From assembly GCA_022717655.1 (NCBI GenBank), contig JAIIAN010000018.1, positions 1-24,671 of the forward strand: 24,671 bases of DNA, written 5' to 3'. The notes beneath the pieces were generated by a model. The model did no database searches, was not told where the DNA came from, and worked only from the letters and a program-made list of their open reading frames with translations. This document shows positions 8,234 to 14,147 of this stretch, in pieces. Made by a program: the position numbers and the translations under genes. Every line of letters starts with the position of its first letter. Positions within the stretch are counted from its first letter, which is position 1. Source of the DNA: Bacillota bacterium. Its GTDB lineage: Bacteria > Bacillota > Clostridia > Lachnospirales > Lachnospiraceae.

Positions 8234-9406
8234 TTACATATCCGGTGTGTCAGATTTATCCGGTGTAAATAATCTTCTTGCAACGTCTCTTGTAAATTCT
8301 CCGGTTTTTGCTGCTTCTTCAAATACAAGTTTAGTCTGTTTACGAATCAGATTTACTGTATCATCTACAATTGCTTTTGCTGCTTCTTCATCATTCATAT
8401 TTTCAATTTTTACAATACGGAAAATAACAGCTTCATAAATACGAATTCCACCAAGGTTGGAAATAAAGTCAACTGCTACATCTACGCCTTTCTTCTGAAG
8501 GATTTCATCTGCTTCCGGAGTGGTAGGAATATTTGCTGCTTCAACAAGAAGAGAAGCTTTGATTTTATCTGCATTATCTTTATTGATAACATCTTCAAGT
8601 GCTGCCGGAATTAAGATATCACAGTCTGCTGAAATCCATTCGGTATTTGGAAGAACTTCATAATTATCTTCAAATGCTTCACGGTTTAATTCACCTTTTG
8701 GAAGTCTTGTTTCAACTAATTTTGGAATATTCAATCCGTCTTTACAGTAAACCAGTCCGTTTACGTCTGCGATACCAACTACTTTATAACCCATGTTATA
8801 TAAAGAGTTAACACAGCTTGCACCAACGCATCCGAATCCCTGAATCACTACGCTTGCGCCTTCTTTTCCGCCTTTTAATTTCCAGGCTTCATCGGCTGCT
8901 GCTGCGACACCGTATCCGGTAATCATGTCATACATTTTGAATCCGTCGTATGTTAATTCTTTTTCTGCTCTGTCATGATTTACGATTCCCTGATGGATAT
9001 CCGGGTCTTCTTTCATTGCTTTTGTCTGAGGAATTCCAATTCCCAGTTCATCTAAGATTCTAAGTACGTCTGAATAATCAACACCTAAGTCTCCACCGAT
9101 GGAAACACCTGCGTTGATGTAAGGAGCAGTTGCTGTTAAGAATCTCTTTAATACATCGAGTGCATCCGGAGCTTTATAATCATAAGCAATACCTGCTTTA
9201 CATCCACCTGTTGTTAAGGATTCACATGCTTTATATTTATATCCCATTGTTGTTGCCAGACGAATTACTTCTTCTTTTGTTACTGTCGGATGCATTCTTG
9301 TTCCACCGCCACAATAATGTCCAACGAAGTTGTACGCACACATCCATCCTTTTGCATCTGTTTCTGTGTCATTCCATTCCACTACTACATACGGTTTGTT
9401 TGCCAT
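8234..9406 (-). CDS. Glu/Leu/Phe/Val-type amino-acid dehydrogenase
   Basis: The 390-residue protein belongs to the amino-acid dehydrogenase family that interconverts an L-amino acid with its 2-oxoacid and ammonia using NAD(P). Visible features: CGGGTRM at 32-38, a lysine pair at 57/59, GGCK with catalytic-type Lys70, Asp106 in GGDLGVD, TGYGVA at 163-168, and a Rossmann loop GFGCVG at 190-195. The N terminus is short, as in leucine dehydrogenase. Classical glutamate dehydrogenases have YKGG(L/I)R where this protein has CGGGTRM, so the lysine that grips the glutamate side chain is absent; leucine dehydrogenase has GGTRM there. Substrate is therefore uncertain, with a bulky hydrophobic amino acid plausible. 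A strong AGGGAGG site precedes the ATG. It lies between IclR-type operator repeats and a terminator, and feeds naturally into the downstream oxidoreductase. Confidence 0.88.
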   Translation of the reverse strand: MANKPYVVVEWNDTETDAKGWMCAYNFVGHYCGGGTRMHPTVTKEEVIRLATTMGYKYKACESLTTGGCKAGIAYDYKAPDALDVLKRFLTATAPYINAGVSIGGDLGVDYSDVLRILDELGIGIPQTKAMKEDPDIHQGIVNHDRAEKELTYDGFKMYDMITGYGVAAAADEAWKLKGGKEGASVVIQGFGCVGASCVNSLYNMGYKVVGIADVNGLVYCKDGLNIPKLVETRLPKGELNREAFEDNYEVLPNTEWISADCDILIPAALEDVINKDNADKIKASLLVEAANIPTTPEADEILQKKGVDVAVDFISNLGGIRIYEAVIFRIVKIENMNDEEAAKAIVDDTVNLIRKQTKLVFEEAAKTGEFTRDVARRLFTPDKSDTPDM

Positions 9407-9433
9407 TTTTTATCCTCCCTAAATCCTTCCTTT

Positions 9434-9460
9434 GTTCTCTATTATAGAACATCGTTCTTA
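9434..9460 (-). promoter_or_regulatory. composite operator-like repeat, copy 1, over the dehydrogenase promoter
   Basis: The plus strand carries GTTCT (9434-9438), AGAAC (9446-9450) and GTTCT (9454-9458), three alternating 5-bp arms. AGAAC-ATC-GTTCT forms a palindrome. A perfect -10 hexamer TATAAT (minus strand, 9446-9441) lies inside the element. The upstream -35 region is weak (TGAACG at 9470-9465, spacer 18), fitting a regulated promoter. Copy 2 lies exactly 76 bp upstream and matches at 22 of 27 positions. The adjacent IclR-family gene is the obvious candidate binder. Confidence 0.6.
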
Positions 9461-9477
9461 TTTTCGTTCATTTTTTT

Positions 9478-9496
9478 ACCCGACTTCCTGTCGGGT
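9478..9496. other. hairpin between the two operator-like repeats
   Basis: ACCCGAC (9478-9484) pairs with GTCGGGT (9490-9496) around a 5-nt loop. On the minus strand it is followed by seven A residues, so it is not a terminator for the regulator or dehydrogenase. On the plus strand it lacks a proper U-tract. It could spatially separate the operators or act in the regulator's 3' transcript. Confidence 0.4.
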
Positions 9497-9509
9497 TGCT
9501 CTTCTGCCT

Positions 9510-9536
9510 GTTCTTTATTAGAGAACTACGTTCTTT
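9510..9536 (-). promoter_or_regulatory. composite operator-like repeat, copy 2
   Basis: The three-arm arrangement of copy 1 recurs: GTTCT (9510-9514), AGAAC (9522-9526) and GTTCT (9530-9534), with the same 7-nt and 3-nt internal spacings. Here the position equivalent to the -10 is CTAATA rather than TATAAT, so only copy 1 overlaps a good core promoter. The 76-bp offset is close to seven helical turns, placing both sites on one face of the DNA. Confidence 0.55.
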
Positions 9537-9622
9537 ATTTGATAATTCTACTTTACCATCTTTTGTGCGTTTTTTCAATATTTTTCTTTTGTTTTTTTGT
9601 TTTTCAGTAAACTTGCACAAGT

Positions 9623-10381
9623 TTATAACATTTTTTGTATCTTTGCGGCATATTCCTTAAGTATATTTGCATATAATTCAATTTTCTCATCACTCATTCT
9701 AAGCGATGGGGCACTGATACTTAATCCACCTTCCACTTTTCCATCATGATTTAACAGTGCAACTCCCACACATTTAATGCCAAACATGATTTCCATGTCA
9801 TCGATTCCATAACCTCGAATTCGTGTTTTTTCAATTTCTTCTAAGAGACTTTTTTTATCTGTAATCGTATTTTCTGTATACGCTTCAAGCTTCCCTGAAA
9901 TACATTTTTCGACTTCCTCTTTCGGCATATTTGCAAGCATCGCTTTTCCTACAGCAGTGCAATACATCTTACAGTCTTCCCCTGCAACCGATTTACTGAC
10001 CATTCTCTGATGATCCGGTGAAATTCCCTCCAGATAGATTACACTATCATCTTTTGGAATTGTCAGATAGATCAGCTCTCCTGCCTCATTTGCAATTTCT
10101 CGCATAAATGGTACTGCAACTTTTGTGATATCAAGTCCTTCTCGAAATGCCCGACTCAGAGTCATTACGGATACTCCCAGATGAAACTTTCCGGTTTCAT
10201 CATCCTGTGTTAAGTATCCAAGTGCGGTAAAAGTCATCAGAATATTATGCACATTACTCTTATACAGCCCCAGTTTTTCACTGATTTCCGTCACTCCAAG
10301 CGGTTGCTTTTGTGCGAAACACTCTAATACTTCCATCGCTTTTTGCAGACTCTTTACTTTAACTTCTCCTTCTCTTCCCAT
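9623..10381 (-). CDS. IclR-family transcriptional regulator
   Basis: This 252-residue protein has an N-terminal winged HTH (SLQKAMEVLECF near 11-22, then GVTEISEKLGLYKSNVHNIL) and a C-terminal IclR effector domain ending near the C terminus. Within the effector domain are YCTAVGKAMLA at about 135-145 and GIDDMEIMFGIKCVGVAL near 190-210, both typical of the family. Such proteins sense small carboxylates or aromatic acids and control catabolic operons. It lies immediately upstream of the dehydrogenase in the same orientation, with a 216-bp gap containing two composite operator-like repeats. A well-formed promoter at 10423-10452 serves it. It probably controls the dehydrogenase and perhaps the downstream oxidoreductase genes; ligand unknown. 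Confidence 0.92.
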   Translation of the reverse strand: MGREGEVKVKSLQKAMEVLECFAQKQPLGVTEISEKLGLYKSNVHNILMTFTALGYLTQDDETGKFHLGVSVMTLSRAFREGLDITKVAVPFMREIANEAGELIYLTIPKDDSVIYLEGISPDHQRMVSKSVAGEDCKMYCTAVGKAMLANMPKEEVEKCISGKLEAYTENTITDKKSLLEEIEKTRIRGYGIDDMEIMFGIKCVGVALLNHDGKVEGGLSISAPSLRMSDEKIELYANILKEYAAKIQKML

Positions 10382-10422
10382 AAACTTGCCCCTTTCTTAA
10401 TTTTTTTAGGAGTCTTTTCTCT

Positions 10423-10452
10423 TTTATAGTACCATTTATGTCCGCATGTCAC
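10423..10452 (-). promoter_or_regulatory. promoter of the IclR-family regulator
   Basis: On the minus strand GTGACA (10452-10447) and TATAAA (10428-10423) are separated by 18 bp, close to the housekeeping consensus. The -10 is 41 nt upstream of the start codon. No copy of the AGAAC/GTTCT operator arms is present here, so the sequence gives no sign of autoregulation. Confidence 0.6.
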
Positions 10453-10501
10453 AAGTAATAGTTTAATTTGTTAGCTTGCAAAAGAGATAAATTGTTACAA
10501 A

Positions 10502-10536
10502 AATAGAAAATCCCAGAGCTGCAACTCTGGGATTTT
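10502..10536. terminator. bidirectional intrinsic terminator in repeat copy A
   Basis: AAAATCCCAGAG (10507-10518) pairs perfectly with CTCTGGGATTTT (10525-10536) around a 6-nt loop. On the minus strand the tail reads TTTTCTATTTTT. It terminates minus-strand transcription before the independent promoter of the IclR gene. Confidence 0.85.
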
Positions 10537-10605
10537 CGTTTGTTGTTCACTATGGATTTTTCTTATCTTCGATATGATTATAGCGCATTTCATTTTCAAT
10601 TTCAA
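10505..10605 (-). ncRNA. candidate small RNA with its own promoter (copy A)
   Basis: On the minus strand TTGAAA (10605-10600) and a perfect TATAAT (10582-10577) are spaced by 17 bp. The predicted start near 10570 lies only about 65 nt before the end of a perfect terminator hairpin at 10507-10536. No ATG with a ribosome site lies between, so the product would be a short untranslated RNA. Alternatives are a cryptic promoter trapped by a terminator, or an attenuator that read-through would extend into the IclR gene. Copy B has the same layout with a weaker promoter. Confidence 0.35.
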
Positions 10606-10645
10606 TATATCCAAAATCACATTTTTTCTTCTAAGATAGTTTTTT

Positions 10646-11041
10646 TTACCATTCATCCGGCTCTATAGCTGGTACTACAGATTCTTCAAAATCCGCTGTA
10701 TTTCTAGTAATTATATAATTTGCCGAAACTTCTTCAGCACACCTATCTTGCAGACAATCCTCAAAATCTTTAAATCTGTCCATTTTAATAGCTTTTAAAA
10801 CTGATTCTTGCGATGGAGATGCTACCTTCAAAATTTCACAAACTTTCTCTAACCATGCTCTTCTTATTTCCTCTGGAACTTTTCTGAAAATATACCACAA
10901 ATTAGGTAAAGAATGAAATGCAATATACCCCTCAACTTCTCCAGAAGCACATTTTTCCATTACTTGCAACGCCATATTATAGAATGGCTCTCTTTCAGCA
11001 AGAAAATCAATAATTACATTTGTATCAATCAATACTACCAT
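10646..11041 (-). CDS. PIN-domain toxin of a type II toxin-antitoxin pair
   Basis: This 131-residue protein has the PIN nuclease layout: LIDTNVIIDFL at the N terminus with Asp6, DFEDCLQ near residues 92-98, and YIITRNTADFEES near 109-121 with Asp117. These acidic residues normally hold the catalytic metal ions of a ribonuclease. The length is typical of VapC-like toxins. Its ATG is preceded by AAAGGA and lies inside the end of the upstream antitoxin gene, a 17-nt overlap that implies coupled translation. RNA target unknown. Confidence 0.85.
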   Translation of the reverse strand: MVVLIDTNVIIDFLAEREPFYNMALQVMEKCASGEVEGYIAFHSLPNLWYIFRKVPEEIRRAWLEKVCEILKVASPSQESVLKAIKMDRFKDFEDCLQDRCAEEVSANYIITRNTADFEESVVPAIEPDEW

Positions 11042-11294
11042 ATTTTTCCTTTCTTGCTTCTTCTAGTTCTAATTCTGGATTAAAATCATTCGGCAAATAT
11101 TTTTTTGCCTCATTTCTAGTAGCTACCAATTCTTTAAATGCCTGCATCTTTTTATCTACTTTCTGAGATGAATAACCAACGCTGGTATATGTTTTTTGAG
11201 GCATTAGACGTTGAATCACTTCAATCAAAAAAATCACATTATCATCTGACAAATCCTGAATCATCTGAACTGCCTGTTCTTGCAACACAGTCAT
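11025..11294 (-). CDS. antitoxin partner of the PIN toxin
   Basis: I place the start at ATG 11294 (89 residues): AAGGCGG then lies 8 nt upstream, whereas the GTG nine bases earlier would abut that site. The protein is helical and charged, with an N-terminal segment QEQAVQMIQDLSDDNVIFLI resembling small antitoxins linked to PIN toxins, and an acidic C-terminal tail ELELEEARKEKYG that could wrap the toxin. No familiar DNA-binding fold is obvious by eye. Function is inferred mainly from overlap with the PIN gene and from its own promoter. Confidence 0.7.
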   Translation of the reverse strand: MTVLQEQAVQMIQDLSDDNVIFLIEVIQRLMPQKTYTSVGYSSQKVDKKMQAFKELVATRNEAKKYLPNDFNPELELEEARKEKYGSID

Positions 11295-11348
11295 ATCATA
11301 CACCGCCTTTCTTTCTCACTTTTATGCAAATCACTATTTCTTATTTTT

Positions 11349-11377
11349 ATTATAACTATTCTCTAATTATTTCTCAA
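11349..11377 (-). promoter_or_regulatory. promoter of the toxin-antitoxin operon
   Basis: On the minus strand TTGAGA (11377-11372) and a perfect TATAAT (11354-11349) are spaced by 17 bp, about 55 nt before the antitoxin start. This near-consensus promoter makes the pair transcriptionally independent of the surface cassette upstream. Confidence 0.75.
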
Positions 11378-11437
11378 TTAATATTTTTACATTGAATGAT
11401 TTAAAAATATTAAGCTTTCCTCTTACAAAAATTAGGA

Positions 11438-11552
11438 ATAGAAAGAGCCAGAGGTATACCCCACCTCTGGCTCTTTCGTTTTTTGTCACCTATGGATGAC
11501 TTGTATCTCTTTGCCTATTGGCATTATGGCATATTCCATTTCCATTTTGCAA
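11438..11552 (-). ncRNA. candidate small RNA with its own promoter (copy B)
   Basis: TTGCAA (11552-11547) and CATAAT (11528-11523) are spaced by 18 bp on the minus strand, followed within about 75 nt by the terminator at 11441-11477. The predicted RNA holds the CATAGGTGACAAA segment conserved with copy A. The promoter is weaker than in copy A, so this is the less certain of the two. Confidence 0.25.
11441..11477. terminator. 15-bp-stem terminator after the surface cassette
   Basis: GAAAGAGCCAGAGGT (11441-11455) pairs perfectly with ACCTCTGGCTCTTTC (11463-11477) across a 7-nt loop. The plus-strand tail is GTTTTTT, and the minus-strand tail is TATTCCTAATTTTT, weaker but usable. It closes the surface-protein operon before the TA promoter. 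Confidence 0.85.
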
Positions 11553-11563
11553 TATACCAAAAA

Positions 11564-12226
11564 TCAGATTTTTTTCTTTTTTCTTTTCAAGCACCGCACT
11601 GCTATTCCTCCTGCTGCAACCGCTCCGATTCCATAAATTCCCACATTCATTTCATCTTCTGTCACGGCTGCTTTGATTCCCTGCCCCGCAGTTGTTGTAC
11701 TGCCTAAGTTTGCACTTGTTTTTGTTCCATTTGTTGTGCTTGTCTGATTATTTTTACTGCTCTGATTTGATTTCTGGCTGGAGCTTGTATTTGGTTTTGT
11801 GTTTGATTTGGAATCTGTTTTTGTGCCGGATTCGTCTTTGATTTTTTCAGTTTCAACAGTTAATATCAAATCTTCATACACAGACGGCAGAGTGATTGTT
11901 CCATCTTTTATCTGACTTGTGACATCCGTATCTCCGAGCAGAACCTTTTTTATTTTCCATCCTTTTTCTGGACTAAGTTTCAATTTTGGTTCTGAAAACC
12001 GTTCTACAAGAATAATATTTTCTTCTTGGTTTTCTCCCTCAAGGCTGACCGTAATATGTTCTCCTTTTACGGTAATCTTATGGGAATCGGGCACGTCTGC
12101 ACGAATTACGCTTTGAACCGTCTGGTCTGACAAATCATCGGGCGAATTTCTATCGGCTGCAAAAACCGTTCCCTGCACACTGACAAGCATACAGATTCCA
12201 GCCAGCACAGCGATTTTTTTCTTCAC
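11564..12226 (-). CDS. secreted X-module protein with stalk and hydrophobic Lys-rich tail
   Basis: I choose the GTG at 12226 (220 residues): GGAGGA lies about 6 nt upstream and a clean signal peptide begins there (KKKIAVLAGICMLV, predicted cleavage after VFA near 23). The longer frame would add 20 non-hydrophobic residues. Residues about 35-125 form module X, shared with the 245-aa neighbour: ERFS..P, GW.I.K.LL, D.TSQ and TLPSVY are in both. A Ser/Thr/Asn/Lys-rich linker follows (about 125-185), then a hydrophobic stretch GIYGIGAVAAGGIAV and a basic tail RCLKRKKKKI. This has the shape of a sortase signal but there is no LPXTG. It is the last gene of the surface cassette and could be its membrane anchor. 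Biochemical role unknown. Confidence 0.75.
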   Translation of the reverse strand: MKKKIAVLAGICMLVSVQGTVFAADRNSPDDLSDQTVQSVIRADVPDSHKITVKGEHITVSLEGENQEENIILVERFSEPKLKLSPEKGWKIKKVLLGDTDVTSQIKDGTITLPSVYEDLILTVETEKIKDESGTKTDSKSNTKPNTSSSQKSNQSSKNNQTSTTNGTKTSANLGSTTTAGQGIKAAVTEDEMNVGIYGIGAVAAGGIAVRCLKRKKKKI

Positions 12227-12282
12227 ATTATCTCCTCCAATTCGCAAGTCTAACATAGTAAATGAAAAATCAGGCACGTCAA

Positions 12283-13020
12283 TCATTCGCTGTCTACATA
12301 AGAGATTGTAAACGTAACCGTATCCGAGTAAGAACCGGATGCTGCCTTATTCCAGTCATCTTGTTTGATATCGATAAGAAGGGAAGTTTCTTCTCCCTGC
12401 GCCGTATATTTTGCTGACGTAAATGGAGTCTCTTTTCCTTCTTCCAAAATCTGATATGGAATTAATTTGCTTGAATCTTTCTGGTTCATCAGATTTCCTG
12501 CAGAACTCATCGATACTTCGATACATTTTCCATTTTCCAACCATACTTTTTCCATTGAAATTTTTCCAAAGTTTTCTGTCAGTTTATTAAACTGAACATT
12601 GGTATCCTGTGGAATCACTATGGTATATGCCGGTTTGATTTTCGTTGAAATTTTCAGCGTCTGATTTTGATAAACGGATGGCAGAGTCAGTTTTTTATTG
12701 CTCAGCTGACTGGTGATATCTACGCCATCTAAAAGGATTTTATCAATCTCCCATCCGTCTTCGGTTTCAATCGTAAAGGTTGGAGTGGAAAAGCGTTCTA
12801 TCGGAAATGCATCTCCTTCCCCTTCATCTTTTGAATCCTCGTAAGTAATCGTAACGTGCGCATCTTTATCGATTGTAATCGTATGTTTATCCGGTACAGT
12901 TGCACTAACGGTACTGCTTTGCCGGTCACCTGAAGTGGTCGCTGCTAAAACGATAATCCCCTGCTGTGTCATCATAATTGTCATTCCTATTAAAACTGCC
13001 ATAATTGTTTTTTTCTTCAT
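12283..13020 (-). CDS. secreted two-module (X+Y) beta-sandwich-like protein
   Basis: The 245-residue protein has a signal peptide (cleavage near VLA, residue 26), then module X at about 40-127 and module Y at about 130-245. X matches the downstream 220-aa protein and Y matches the upstream 149-aa protein. Y opens with AYTIVIPQD and closes with IKQDDWNKAASGSYSDTV followed by TFTISYVD, where the protein stops. No membrane tail is present, so it should be secreted and held by partners. The ribosome site is AGGAGGGG. Its leader shares a 12-base motif with the 149-aa gene, pointing to gene duplication. I do not recognise a named family. Confidence 0.75.
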   Translation of the reverse strand: MKKKTIMAVLIGMTIMMTQQGIIVLAATTSGDRQSSTVSATVPDKHTITIDKDAHVTITYEDSKDEGEGDAFPIERFSTPTFTIETEDGWEIDKILLDGVDITSQLSNKKLTLPSVYQNQTLKISTKIKPAYTIVIPQDTNVQFNKLTENFGKISMEKVWLENGKCIEVSMSSAGNLMNQKDSSKLIPYQILEEGKETPFTSAKYTAQGEETSLLIDIKQDDWNKAASGSYSDTVTFTISYVDSE

Positions 13021-13099
13021 AATACTTCCCCTCCTAAAATTATATGTGCTCTCGGAATCTTCTTCTATTTAGTTTTGTGAGAATACTCTGAGTATATAT

Positions 13100-13549
13100 T
13101 TACTTATCATCCACGTAAGAAATCGTAAACGTCACAGTATCTGCATAATCTCCCGACGGTGCTTTGTTCCAGTCATCTTGTTTGATGCTGATGGTAAGCG
13201 GTGTTTCTTCTCCTGCCGTATGATATCTTGCCGATACAAATGGTGTGGTTTCTTCTGTTTTTAAAATCTGATAAGGAATCACATCGCTTAAATTATTTTT
13301 ATTTTTTAACGTTCCATCAGAATTTAACGATACTTCTATGCATTTTCCCTCATCAAGCTGCGCATTTTCTACCTGGATCTTTCCAAATGATTCTGATAAC
13401 TGATTAAATTCAACTTCTGTATCCACCGGAATCAGCACTGTATATGCCGGATTTACTGTATAACTTACCGTTGTCATATTATTTGCATAGACAGTATTAG
13501 CAAGCATCACTGCAAAAAAGATTCCGACAGTCAGCCATTTCTTTCTCAT
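13100..13549 (-). CDS. small secreted single-module (Y) protein
   Basis: I place the start at ATG 13549 (149 residues). GGAGGG lies 5 nt upstream and the signal peptide begins there (RKKWLTVGIFFAVMLANT, cleavage after VYA near 22); a longer frame from 13606 adds a charged non-signal segment. Residues about 30-149 form module Y: AYTVLIPVDTEVEF at the start, FGKIQVENAQLDEGKCIEVS in the middle and IKQDDWNKAPSGDYADTV followed by TFTISYVD at the end. It is closely related to the C-terminal half of the 245-aa protein. The last strand being at the very C terminus is reminiscent of pilin-like modules, but I see no named family match. Confidence 0.75.
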   Translation of the reverse strand: MRKKWLTVGIFFAVMLANTVYANNMTTVSYTVNPAYTVLIPVDTEVEFNQLSESFGKIQVENAQLDEGKCIEVSLNSDGTLKNKNNLSDVIPYQILKTEETTPFVSARYHTAGEETPLTISIKQDDWNKAPSGDYADTVTFTISYVDDK

Positions 13550-13608
13550 AGTTTCCCTCCTGTCTTTCTTATGTGTTATGTGCTCTCGAAATTTTCGAAA
13601 ATACACTA

Positions 13609-14127
13609 CTACTGTACAATCAAGGTAGTTTCTACATTTGCTCCGTTCATTGCAGAGCCATCCTCAAGTGATGCTGTCGAAATCTTTATCACAGCCGGAT
13701 ATTCTCCTTTTTCAAGTCCATGCGACAGTGTCACATTTGTAATTGCTTTCCCCGGTTCTACCATTTTCGAGGTATACAGAGTTTCATTTGTATCTTTTAA
13801 CACCAGTTCAAATGTAAAGTAGCATGGATTTCCGGCCGGATTTTCCAGATTCATTTCTATGTCTGTTGTATTTGCCGGAATTGTAAGCGATGGATATCCC
13901 GGAATCCGGATTCCTTCTGGTTTGTCAGCTTCTTTATTGTTCCCGTCATCTGAGGCAGTCTCGCTTGCGTTGGAGTCCAGATTCGGCTCGAAAGCCGAAT
14001 CCGGAGTTTTATTTTTCTTGTCTTTGTCTGTGCCTCTTGTAAAATAAATTGCCCCTCCAATAATCACTGCAATCAGGCAGATAATAATTCCGATTAGTAT
14101 TTTATTTGTTTTATTTTTGCCGTTCAT
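13609..14127 (-). CDS. membrane-anchored extracellular beta-domain protein
   Basis: I choose ATG 14127 (172 residues): AAGGGGG lies 8 nt upstream. A GTG at 14148 overlapping the giant gene's stop codon is the alternative. A basic N terminus precedes a single membrane segment (ILIGIIICLIAVIIGGAIYF, about 10-29), then a charged Asp/Asn/Lys/Glu-rich stalk to about residue 70. The outer domain begins near GIRIPGYPSLTIPANT and looks like an Ig-like beta sandwich (GKAITNVTLSHGLEKGEYPA). It lies directly behind the giant gene, 20 nt after its stop, so the two are almost certainly co-translated. It could tether the giant protein, which has no anchor of its own. No named family recognised. Confidence 0.75.
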   Translation of the reverse strand: MNGKNKTNKILIGIIICLIAVIIGGAIYFTRGTDKDKKNKTPDSAFEPNLDSNASETASDDGNNKEADKPEGIRIPGYPSLTIPANTTDIEMNLENPAGNPCYFTFELVLKDTNETLYTSKMVEPGKAITNVTLSHGLEKGEYPAVIKISTASLEDGSAMNGANVETTLIVQ

Positions 14128-14147
14128 CTGCGCTTCCCCCTTGCTCA

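Larger units (their letters stand above)
10495..10632. repeat. intergenic repeat unit, copy A
   Basis: This region matches copy B at 11423-11585 in ordered blocks: TTACAAAAAT, then a hairpin containing CCAGAG, then TTTCGTTT, CACTATGGAT (CACCTATGGAT in B), and a stretch of the type CATTT..CAATATA.CCAAAA.TCA followed by a T-run. The hairpin arms differ but each stays paired. Both copies fill the space just after a minus-strand stop codon (the PIN toxin here), and together they bracket the toxin-antitoxin pair. Confidence 0.6.
11423..11585. repeat. intergenic repeat unit, copy B
   Basis: Diverged partner of copy A (10495-10632), sharing the same block order: TTACAAAAAT, CCAGAG-type hairpin, TTTCGTTTTTT, CACCTATGGAT, and the CATTT...CAATATACCAAAAATCAG stretch followed by a long T-run. 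It lies just downstream of, and slightly into, the 3' end of the last surface-cassette gene. By eye roughly two thirds of aligned positions agree. Confidence 0.6.

Noticed and set aside
8137..8328. 63-codon minus-strand frame overlapping the dehydrogenase 3' end
   Set aside because: It crosses a strong terminator, has no ribosome site and overlaps a confident gene in another frame.
8234..9406. Naming the dehydrogenase gdhA (glutamate dehydrogenase)
   Set aside because: The lysine that defines glutamate specificity is not at its expected position, so a general family name is safer.
9478..9496. Hairpin downstream of the IclR gene as a terminator
   Set aside because: On the transcribed (minus) strand it is followed by A residues rather than U residues.
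1707..13070. A shared run of about 15 bases (GAATCTTCTTCTATT) near 1709 and 13055
   Set aside because: It is pyrimidine-rich and low in complexity, with no common context; chance is a reasonable explanation at this window size.
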